Shown piece after piece: positions 1 to 6,686 of a stretch of DNA of 36,650 bases (position 1 is its first letter; each line of letters begins with the position of its first letter). This DNA is from Thiotrichaceae bacterium (lineage in GTDB: Bacteria; Pseudomonadota; Gammaproteobacteria; Thiotrichales; Thiotrichaceae). Where the stretch lies: positions 1 to 36,650 of the forward strand of contig WFWY01000076.1 in NCBI GenBank assembly GCA_015490895.1. Direction: 5' to 3'. Below the pieces are notes generated by a model that was not told the origin of the DNA, did no database searches, and saw nothing but the letters and a program-made list of their open reading frames with translations. The position numbers and the translations under genes were made by a program.

Positions 1-318
1 ATTCTGGCGTTATATTCGGTGGGGAATGAGACCTCAATCTGTGAGAGTACCTGAGCCTGAATTCTGCCTGACCGCTTCAATAAACCAATAAGATGATAAA
101 TTTTAACAAAATTTATAACTACACTATTACTAACTACCATGTGCTCACTTGCAAGGTGAAGACACTACCGGGCAAATTACACGACTATGATGCCGTATAT
201 CTGTGTTGTAACTGTTTAAAAGGGAATAGCCATCCCACACAGTTCTGCCTTGATCTACGCCCTACAACCGACACCACTACGGCCGCATACCCTGCCCTGT
301 CCAACCGAGGATTTTAGG
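1..318. other. Intergenic left edge, no gene recognised
   Basis: The window opens in AT-rich sequence without a convincing coding region. An open frame starting near 93 gives a composition-poor peptide with no recognisable motif, and the open frame running into the prenyltransferase from 250 has a proline-rich, unlikely N-terminus. The stretch probably holds the promoter of the four-gene arabinose-donor operon, but I could not identify convincing -35 and -10 boxes. Confidence 0.5.
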
Positions 319-1188
319 TTGAAGAATTATTTAAAGTTAATGCGTATTCATCAATATGTTAAAAACGTATTGATTTTTGCCCCTATATTTTTCTTTCCGG
401 AGATCAATGATGCTGTCAGCCTTACCCAGGTTGTCTTAACCTTTGTATTCTTCTCCCTGATTTCCAGCTCTGTTTATATCTTAAATGACTACTTCGACAG
501 GGAAGATGACGCCCGTCACCCCACCAAGAAAAACCGTCCTATTGCCAGCGGTGCTGTCAAACCCTCTGAAGCACTCAGCCTGTTTGTTGTTTTATTACTG
601 GTAGGTTTTGTGGGTGCAATCGTCTTTTTACCCAGGACAGTCGCCATTATCATGCTCGGCTATTTTCTGTTAAATCTGGCATACAGCCTGCGCCTCAAAC
701 ATATTCCAATTCTGGATATCTGTATTATCGCCATTGGTTTCGTGATCCGGCTGTTTGCAGGCGGCGAAGCTATCGGTGTTACCCTGTCCTCCTGGATCGT
801 GATGATGACCTTTCTGCTGGCGCTTTTTCTGGCGATTGCCAAGCGGCGTGATGATGTGCTGATTATGGAAGCCACCGGGGAGGCCATGCGTAAATCCGTT
901 GCTGGCTACAATCTCCAGTTTGTCAATGCAGTCATTATTATGCTGGCGACCATGGTACTGGTTTCCTACATTATGTATACCGTCTCCGAAGAAATTATTG
1001 CAAAATGGCACAGCCAATATATCTACACCACATCACTGTTTGTTTTTCTGGGTATTCTCAGGTACCTACAACTGGTATTCGTTGAGGAAAAAAGTGGCAA
1101 TCCGACCCAAATAGTACTCAAAGACCGCTTTATCCAGATTGTGATTATTCTCTGGCTGGCACTCTTTGGCTGGTTCATTTATGGGTAA
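319..1188 (+). CDS. UbiA-family decaprenyl-phosphate phosphoribosyltransferase-like protein
   Basis: This integral membrane prenyltransferase of the UbiA superfamily probably transfers 5-phosphoribose from PRPP to polyprenyl phosphate, as mycobacterial Rv3806c (UbiA) does. From the TTG at 319 it is 289 residues, with about eight to nine hydrophobic segments. The first aspartate-rich motif is visible as NDYFDREDD (N56, D57, D60, D64), followed by KKNRPIASG. The second loop has LDICIIAIGFVIRLFAGG and the AKRRDD segment typical of this subfamily. I prefer TTG 319, preceded by GAGG at 307-310, over the upstream ATG at 250, because homologues begin just before a motif like MRIHQYVKN; the ATG at 340 is another option. 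The next gene starts 3 bp after the stop. The assignment to phosphoribosyl transfer rests mainly on the DprE1/DprE2 neighbours; a generic UbiA role is the alternative. Confidence 0.85.
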   Translation: MKNYLKLMRIHQYVKNVLIFAPIFFFPEINDAVSLTQVVLTFVFFSLISSSVYILNDYFDREDDARHPTKKNRPIASGAVKPSEALSLFVVLLLVGFVGAIVFLPRTVAIIMLGYFLLNLAYSLRLKHIPILDICIIAIGFVIRLFAGGEAIGVTLSSWIVMMTFLLALFLAIAKRRDDVLIMEATGEAMRKSVAGYNLQFVNAVIIMLATMVLVSYIMYTVSEEIIAKWHSQYIYTTSLFVFLGILRYLQLVFVEEKSGNPTQIVLKDRFIQIVIILWLALFGWFIYG

Positions 1189-1191
1189 GCC

Positions 1192-2553
1192 ATGATGAAA
1201 CTCAATGGTTGGGGCAACTTCCCAATAATCGACGCTGAACTGACTTCACTGGAGTGCTTCCAGAAAACACCTTCCGGGCAGTATAACCGTGTTATCCCCC
1301 GTGGCATGGGTCGCTCATATGGTGATTCTTCATTGAGTCAAACCGTGGTTTCTACTCTTCGCCATAACCGGCTACTTGAATTTGATGAGCAAGCAGGACG
1401 GATCAAGCTTGAGTCCGGCGTTGTATTGTCTGACCTGCTGGAAGTCATCGTTCCACGCGGCTGGTTTATGCCTGCCACCCCAGGAACCCGTTATGTCACA
1501 CTCGGCGGTATGGTTGCCTCTGACGTACATGGCAAAAACCATCATTGTGATGGCTCTTTTGGACGACATATCGAGCGCCTGACCCTGCTAACAGCGGATG
1601 GTCAACAGCTTGAATGCAGCCCTGAAAAAAACACACAGCTGTTCCACGCGACTATTGGCGGCATGGGCTTAACCGGCATTATTATGGATCTCACCTTCCG
1701 TCTACTACCCATAAAAACAGCCTATATTCGTCAGGAAAGTATCCGGGTGAATAATATCCATGAAGCTATGGAAGTTTTTGAAGCCTCTGCAGAGTGGACC
1801 TATTCCGTTGCCTGGATTGATTGTCTGGCAAAAGGTGACATGCTGGGGCGTTCCATTATTATGCGAGGCGAGCATGCAACACCGGATGAACTGAATGCCA
1901 CACAGGTTCAACAGCCATTGTATCTCACGCCCAAAAAGCAACGCAGTGTACCGTTTCACTTCCCCGGTTTTGCACTCAATCACTGGAGCATCAAGGCATT
2001 CAATGCCCTTTATTATCGCAAGGTACCGGCTGGCAGCAGTAGGGAAGTTGTTGACTACAACACATTTTTCTATCCGCTGGATACGCTGCTGCACTGGAAC
2101 CGGATATATGGCAAAGCGGGCTTTGTGCAATATCAGTTTGTCCTCCCCAGAGAAACCTCAAAAACTGCCATGCCCGCTATTCTGGAACATATTGCTCACG
2201 CAGGAACCGGCTCCTTTCTGGCGGTACTCAAGTTATTTGGCAAAGAGGATAAGGGCTATCTGTCCTTCCCCCGTGAAGGGTACACCCTGGCACTGGACTT
2301 TCCTGCCACATCTGCCACTTTTACGCTGCTAGATCAACTGGATGAGCTTGTTCATCAAGCCCAGGGGCGCGTTTATCTCACCAAGGATTCACGCCTGCAG
2401 TCACGCTGGATGCAAGCAGGCTATGAACAGCTCCCCATCTTCCAGAAAATCAAATACAGTCATGACAAGGCAGGCCTGTTCCGCTCCCTGCAATCAGATC
2501 GTCTGCAAATCACCGATAGCCCTCTCCCTACAAACAAAGAGAATCCATCATGA
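1192..2553 (+). CDS. dprE1: FAD-dependent decaprenylphosphoryl-ribose 2'-oxidase (DprE1-like)
   Basis: This flavoenzyme oxidises the 2'-hydroxyl of polyprenylphosphoryl-ribose to the keto intermediate, the first half of the epimerisation to D-arabinose. The 453-residue protein has a PCMH-type FAD domain near its N-terminus: RGMGRSYGDSS at 37-47 and GGMVASDVHGKNHH at 105-118, the latter very close to the flavin-binding segment of mycobacterial DprE1. The C-terminal substrate domain contains LTKDSR, whose K398 aligns with the catalytic lysine of DprE1. The position of the benzothiazinone-target cysteine appears to be alanine (A367, in TLALDFPA). No long signal peptide or membrane helix is seen. 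The start is ATG 1192 or 1195 (two adjacent Met codons), 3 bp after the prenyltransferase. The stop overlaps the next start (ATGA), so the two are translationally coupled. Confidence 0.9.
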   Translation: MMKLNGWGNFPIIDAELTSLECFQKTPSGQYNRVIPRGMGRSYGDSSLSQTVVSTLRHNRLLEFDEQAGRIKLESGVVLSDLLEVIVPRGWFMPATPGTRYVTLGGMVASDVHGKNHHCDGSFGRHIERLTLLTADGQQLECSPEKNTQLFHATIGGMGLTGIIMDLTFRLLPIKTAYIRQESIRVNNIHEAMEVFEASAEWTYSVAWIDCLAKGDMLGRSIIMRGEHATPDELNATQVQQPLYLTPKKQRSVPFHFPGFALNHWSIKAFNALYYRKVPAGSSREVVDYNTFFYPLDTLLHWNRIYGKAGFVQYQFVLPRETSKTAMPAILEHIAHAGTGSFLAVLKLFGKEDKGYLSFPREGYTLALDFPATSATFTLLDQLDELVHQAQGRVYLTKDSRLQSRWMQAGYEQLPIFQKIKYSHDKAGLFRSLQSDRLQITDSPLPTNKENPS

Positions 2554-3296
2554 GTCAGCTCTCCACCCCTACCCTTCTTATTCTTGGTGCAAGTTCTGAT
2601 GTCGGTCGTGCGATAGCTCACCAATACGCACGTCATGGCTATCAGATAATACTCGCTGGCAGACATCCCGAAGAGATGGAAAAGTCAGCAAACGACTTGC
2701 GTATCCGCTACCGGACAGAGGCAACGGCTGTGTATTTTGATGCACTGGATACTTCTTCACACAAGGATTTCTATCAGTCACTTGAAAGCAGGCCAGAGGG
2801 TGTGGTGAGTGTTATCGGCCTTCTGGGTGACCAGGACAAGGGGTTTGAAGACTTCGACCATGCAGAGCAGATTGTTACCACCAATTTTACTGCTCTCATT
2901 TCCATCCTGAACCTTGTCGCCAATGACTTCAAACAACGAGGCAGTGGCTTTATTATCGGTGTCTCATCTGTTGCTGGGGAACGCGGTCGCCAGAGCAATT
3001 TTCTTTATGGCTCTGCCAAAGCCGGCTTTACAGCCTACCTGTCGGGCTTGCGTAATGCACTCTATACCCATAACATCCATGTGATGACGGTGAATCCCGG
3101 TTTCATTCACACCAGTATGACTGAAGGCATGGATCTTCCCGGAGCCCTCACGCTAGAGCCGGAAGATGTTGCCAGGGATATCTATCGAGCCCAGCAAAAG
3201 AAGCGGAACATTTGTTACACTGGCTGGTACTGGCGCTGGATTATGTTGATTATCCGGACGATTCCGGAAAGTGTTTTTAAACGCCTGAGCCTGTAG
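2550..3296 (+). CDS. dprE2: SDR-family decaprenylphosphoryl-2-keto-ribose reductase (DprE2-like)
   Basis: This short-chain dehydrogenase/reductase is expected to reduce the 2-keto intermediate made by the upstream oxidase, giving polyprenylphosphoryl-D-arabinofuranose. The 248-residue protein shows the Rossmann nucleotide-binding motif GASSDVG at 13-19, a VSSVAG segment carrying the catalytic serine, and the YxxxK pair as Y153 and K157 (YGSAK). A hydrophobic C-terminal tail (WRWIMLIIRTIP) suggests membrane association, as expected for a lipid-linked substrate. It overlaps the DprE1-like gene by 4 bp and is followed 7 bp later by the HAD gene. The family alone fits many oxidoreductases; the specific call depends on its coupling to DprE1. 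Confidence 0.87.
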   Translation: MSQLSTPTLLILGASSDVGRAIAHQYARHGYQIILAGRHPEEMEKSANDLRIRYRTEATAVYFDALDTSSHKDFYQSLESRPEGVVSVIGLLGDQDKGFEDFDHAEQIVTTNFTALISILNLVANDFKQRGSGFIIGVSSVAGERGRQSNFLYGSAKAGFTAYLSGLRNALYTHNIHVMTVNPGFIHTSMTEGMDLPGALTLEPEDVARDIYRAQQKKRNICYTGWYWRWIMLIIRTIPESVFKRLSL

Positions 3297-3303
3297 TGCC
3301 GCT

Positions 3304-3909
3304 ATGCATCAAGCCACAACCAGCATTGCTTTTTTCGACTTCGACGATACCATCAGTAATGGCGACAGCCTGTGGCATTTTCTTCGGTACAGTTTTTCAC
3401 CGCTACAAATCAGTCTGAAGCTCGCCTCTATCAGCCCTTCACTCATTCTGTTCAAACTCAGACTGATGGACAATAACATCGCCAAGGCAAAACTCTTTAA
3501 AGCCTTTTTCTCACACATGACATTGCAAGAGTTTGATAACCTGGCGCGCAACTTTGCTGCTCAAAAAATAGATACCCTGATCAAGCCCGATGCGCTTGAG
3601 CGTATCTACTGGCACAAACAGCAGGGACATCAGGTAGTGGTCGTTTCCGCATCTCCAGTAAACTGGCTGAAACCCTGGTGCACTAAACACGAAATCCAGC
3701 TCATCGGTACCCAGCTTCACCACAATATAGCAGGAAAAATCACCGGCGAATTCGTTGGTGGCAACTGTTACGGTGAGGAAAAAAAACGCCGCATACTCAA
3801 ACACTATCCACTGGAAAACTATGACACCATTTATGCCTATGGAGACAGCCGCGGTGACAGGGAAATGTTGTCATTAGCAGATCACTCGTACTACCAGTAT
3901 TTCAAATAA
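3304..3909 (+). CDS. HAD-IB family phosphatase, probable phosphoribosyl-lipid phosphatase
   Basis: This is a 201-residue haloacid dehalogenase superfamily hydrolase of the SerB-like IB subfamily. Motif I is FFDFDDT, with nucleophile D12 and acid/base D14. Motif II serine lies in VVVVSASP, and motif IV is YGDSRGDREM with D181 and D185. A helical cap of about 70 residues sits between motifs I and II. It starts 7 bp after the DprE2-like gene and is the last gene of the operon. My inference is that it removes the 5-phosphate from polyprenylphosphoryl-5-phosphoribose, the step done by a PAP2-type phosphatase in mycobacteria. With the other three genes it would complete the pathway. A phosphoserine-type or lysolipid phosphatase activity cannot be excluded from sequence. 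Confidence 0.82.
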   Translation: MHQATTSIAFFDFDDTISNGDSLWHFLRYSFSPLQISLKLASISPSLILFKLRLMDNNIAKAKLFKAFFSHMTLQEFDNLARNFAAQKIDTLIKPDALERIYWHKQQGHQVVVVSASPVNWLKPWCTKHEIQLIGTQLHHNIAGKITGEFVGGNCYGEEKKRRILKHYPLENYDTIYAYGDSRGDREMLSLADHSYYQYFK

Positions 3910-3930
3910 ATCGAAAAGCCACTTCTACCG

Positions 3931-3948
3931 TATAAACAATAGTTTATA
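3931..3948. promoter_or_regulatory. Perfect 18-bp AT-rich palindrome, possible operator
   Basis: TATAAAC and GTTTATA are separated by AATA, forming a perfect inverted repeat between the phosphatase stop (3909) and the lipoprotein start (4013). No T-tract follows, so it is not an obvious terminator. It could be a repressor site for the lipoprotein gene, or chance in AT-rich DNA. Confidence 0.35.
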
Positions 3949-4012
3949 TTCACTACCCTCCCTTTTCAAACTGTGCTATAAAGGGTTCTGAACAAACCAA
4001 AGGGCTTATAAA

Positions 4013-6259
4013 ATGCACAAGACTGTTATCTTTTTAATCGCTTCACTTACCCTCTTACTGGTCACCGGCTGCGGCGGCGGTGGTGCCGGAACCACAGCTT
4101 CTACATTAGCCAATGCTTCAAAAAGCTATACCGGAAAACGCAGCCTGGCGACATTAAGCGAGGCAAACTATCAAACCTTTATCCGATTATTATTCAGAGG
4201 TTCGACAGTCAATAGTCCGTTAGCTTCAAAAGGCCTATCGACAGGCCAAACAGATTCATCCATTGGGAACCTTGCTGTCTATAATGCCATGCTCGATGCA
4301 ATTAATGCGACTAACCCTCTCAACCCGAGTATTCAGCGACGGGCGGTTACAGAATCAGGCACCTGCTCCGGTGGTGGAAGCTTGAATATCAATGGTAATG
4401 TTGATGACACAACATTAACGGGCACACTAAATATTAGCTATACAAACTGTACCCAAAACGGTGTCACACTCAATGGCCCTGCTGTTTTAGTGATACATCG
4501 CTACAACCCAGTCTATGATGAGCTTGAGTCATTTACACTCAGCTACAACCAGTTGAATGTGACCGAGAACACTGAAAGCTATACGCTCACTGGTACCAGC
4601 CTGATAGACAGGGATCTTGTTAACAGCCGTGTCACCAGCACTGAAAATATGATGAGTACCAAAGGTGGCAAGCAAGTCCTCTATGAGAACTTTGTCACCG
4701 AAATACCAGTGAACCTGTCTCTTAGCATGGGCGGAAAAATCTATCACGAAGATTTCGGCTATGTAACAGTACTTACTGAGACAGTACTTGGGTATTTCTC
4801 CAGCAATGATTCCTTTCCCAGTAACGGCGGCCCTGTCATTGCTACAGGAGTATCTGAAAAAAAACTAAAACTGATCCCCCTATCTTCCGAGCAAATACGT
4901 GCAGAACTGGATCTGGACGGTGATGGCACTTATGAACGCTTCGCCACAGTCGATAACACAGCATCAACATCACCACAAGGCAATAATAATACGCCCACTG
5001 CGGTCATTACTGGGGGGCAGAGCACCACCATCGCTCTTAATGTGGAAATTACTCTCGATGGTTCTGGAAGCACTGACCCTGATCCCAATGATATTATTTC
5101 CTACCGCTGGGAACTAACCCGGAAACCTGCCAGTAGCCAGGCCATCGTATCAACAACTAGCGCACCCACAACGGCCTTTACTGCCGATATACCAGGCACC
5201 TATGAAGTCAGCCTGACAGTTACCGATCAAGCTGGAGCAAGTGATACGCGTATTGCCAGCTTTAGTGCCATTACAGCACCTGCACCACTTTCACATAACG
5301 TACTGGATGCAGTCTATAGCAAACCCGCTAACCGTTTAATTGTCGTAACAACAAATCCCGCCGATACACTACGGATTATCAACCCGGAAACTGGTGTTAC
5401 CGAGCAACAGACCACGCTGCCAAAAACACCATTGAGTGTTGCTGTTAGCGCAGACGGTAGCACTATTGCTGTGGGTTATGATACCGGGGTTGGCTACTAT
5501 CCGGCCAATGCTATCTCCATGGGTAATGTATGGAGTGTTCCGTTAAAAGTAGGCGATATTGAAGTGGACGACAGCGGCTTCATCTATCTGTCTCCCGCAC
5601 CAGGAACACAATGGGATGCCATCTATACCTTCGACCCCAGCAATCAATCAAGCAATGCACATACCGGATCAAGCATTTACGCGGGCTCAAAAATCAAATT
5701 ACAGCCAGGCGCACAGGCGCTTTACGGCGCGAACAATGGCTTATCTCCATCGGATGTCAACAAGCTGGATATCTCATCCAACCCGGCTATTTTTCTCTAT
5801 GACTCCCCTTATCACGGTGATTATGCTTTCTCCGGAGACCTTTGGTTTACCGAAGATGGAAACTACTTTATAACAGCCTCGGGCAATCTGTTCCAGACAG
5901 CAGCTGACCGTAATACCGATATGCTGTACCGGGGATCTGCCATTGTAAACGCAAACTATCAAGTCTATCTGGTTCATGCTGACCACTCTCAGTCTGTCAA
6001 CCGATTTGTAACGGTGATTTCAGATTCTACGGCGAATTCTGCCGCGCCGGATTCAGAAATACGACTATTCGAGACACCTTTTTTGGCTCAGGTCGGCACA
6101 TTCTCCTTTAAGAACTACTCTCTGGATGGCAGCCCTAACAGGGTTATCGCACAGTTTGCTTTTTACAATAATGATGGTAGCAAATACTACGTTATTGCCA
6201 AAACCGAGGGTACGGATACCGCACAGCAGGGGGCAACTTACCTGATCCGCTTTCAATAA
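4013..6259 (+). CDS. Large PKD-domain lipoprotein with a possible beta-propeller C-terminal half
   Basis: The 748-residue protein begins with a lipoprotein signal (LTLLLVTGC, lipidated Cys near residue 20) followed by a glycine run (GGGGAG), so it should be anchored in the cell envelope. Residues of roughly 25-300 are Ser/Thr/Asn-rich, probably beta structure, and match no family I recognise. A PKD-like domain follows (about 325-420), recognisable by LDGSGSTDPDPNDIISYRWEL and the closing TYEVSLTVTDQAGASDT. The rest (about 425-748) has repeated beta-strand patterns such as LIVVTTNPADTLRIINPETG and PLSVAVSADGSTIAVGYD, resembling a YVTN/WD-like propeller. An AAAGGG ribosome site lies about 9 bp before ATG 4013. 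Architecture suggests protein or glycan binding at the surface; no catalytic residues are evident. It is not obviously cotranscribed with the upstream operon (103-bp gap). Confidence 0.8.
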   Translation: MHKTVIFLIASLTLLLVTGCGGGGAGTTASTLANASKSYTGKRSLATLSEANYQTFIRLLFRGSTVNSPLASKGLSTGQTDSSIGNLAVYNAMLDAINATNPLNPSIQRRAVTESGTCSGGGSLNINGNVDDTTLTGTLNISYTNCTQNGVTLNGPAVLVIHRYNPVYDELESFTLSYNQLNVTENTESYTLTGTSLIDRDLVNSRVTSTENMMSTKGGKQVLYENFVTEIPVNLSLSMGGKIYHEDFGYVTVLTETVLGYFSSNDSFPSNGGPVIATGVSEKKLKLIPLSSEQIRAELDLDGDGTYERFATVDNTASTSPQGNNNTPTAVITGGQSTTIALNVEITLDGSGSTDPDPNDIISYRWELTRKPASSQAIVSTTSAPTTAFTADIPGTYEVSLTVTDQAGASDTRIASFSAITAPAPLSHNVLDAVYSKPANRLIVVTTNPADTLRIINPETGVTEQQTTLPKTPLSVAVSADGSTIAVGYDTGVGYYPANAISMGNVWSVPLKVGDIEVDDSGFIYLSPAPGTQWDAIYTFDPSNQSSNAHTGSSIYAGSKIKLQPGAQALYGANNGLSPSDVNKLDISSNPAIFLYDSPYHGDYAFSGDLWFTEDGNYFITASGNLFQTAADRNTDMLYRGSAIVNANYQVYLVHADHSQSVNRFVTVISDSTANSAAPDSEIRLFETPFLAQVGTFSFKNYSLDGSPNRVIAQFAFYNNDGSKYYVIAKTEGTDTAQQGATYLIRFQ

Positions 6260-6261
6260 CA

Positions 6262-6280
6262 TGCCCTTATGAATAGGGCA
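6262..6280. other. Short hairpin after lipoprotein gene
   Basis: TGCCCT and AGGGCA form a 6-bp stem with a 7-base loop, starting 3 bp after the lipoprotein stop codon. There is no T-run after it, so at best it is a weak or factor-assisted terminator or an mRNA 3' end stabiliser. Confidence 0.35.
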
Positions 6281-6322
6281 CAAGGATATGCAACCTTCCG
6301 TAATATTCGCCATAACACCGCG

Positions 6323-6600
6323 CCAGAAGCTTGTCCGGGCACAAAAAACGTAGCAGAAGTCATCCTGTGATATAGGATTATTCTTCAAGTAACTACCGCA
6401 ATTAAACAGCGGAGGCGGTAAGTTATTGATTATTAGGGATGCTATGCATACATCCCTGTAAGCTCTGCGGCAGCATCCCTGCTGCCGAAGCCCTAATAAT
6501 CAGCAGCTTACCATCTTGCGTATCATTACGCTGAATAATTACTTCTTCGATTGAATAAGGCGAATAGCCGTCGCTATCTAATGAATGTGATCAGAAAACA
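6323..6600. repeat. Decayed S-family element, apparently interrupted by a hairpin-rich insert
   Basis: CCAGAAGCTTGTCCGGGC at 6323-6340 resembles the terminal inverted repeat of the intact S element at 17081-17248, and the next ~35 bases remain alignable with it. The segment from about 6550 (GGCGAATAGCC, then CGCTATCTAA) matches the centre of that element. Between these pieces is the structured sequence at 6394-6531. I infer an old S element that received a second insertion. A right terminal repeat is not clearly present. Confidence 0.45.
6394..6531. repeat. Highly structured inverted-repeat element
   Basis: A 22-bp arm at 6417-6438 (GGTAAG to TTATTAGGG) is complementary to 6491-6512, with 19 Watson-Crick pairs, two G-U pairs and one mismatch. 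Between the arms sit a perfect 8-bp hairpin (CGGCAGCA, loop TCCC, 6468-6487) and a competing pairing of GGGATG (6436-6441) with CATCCC (6451-6456). AGGGATGCT (6435-6443) is also fully complementary to AGCATCCCT (6472-6480). Small hairpins flank the arms (TACCGC/GCGGTA at 6394-6420, GCGTA/TACGC at 6518-6531). It codes for nothing visible and could be a mobile palindromic element or a folded RNA in the 5' region of the next gene. Confidence 0.6.
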
Positions 6601-6686
6601 GACACATGCGGTGTTAACACATTGATTCACCGAACCATAAAAGCTAAGCTTCTCTTTCAGTCACCACAGACCTGAAGAGAGGCGAC

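Noticed and set aside
93-317. Open frame of 74 codons at the left edge
   Set aside because: No recognisable motif, no clear ribosome site, unlikely composition, and it overlaps the start region of the prenyltransferase.
6262-6280. Rho-independent terminator directly after the lipoprotein gene
   Set aside because: A 6-bp stem is present, but the following sequence CAAGGATATG has no T-run.
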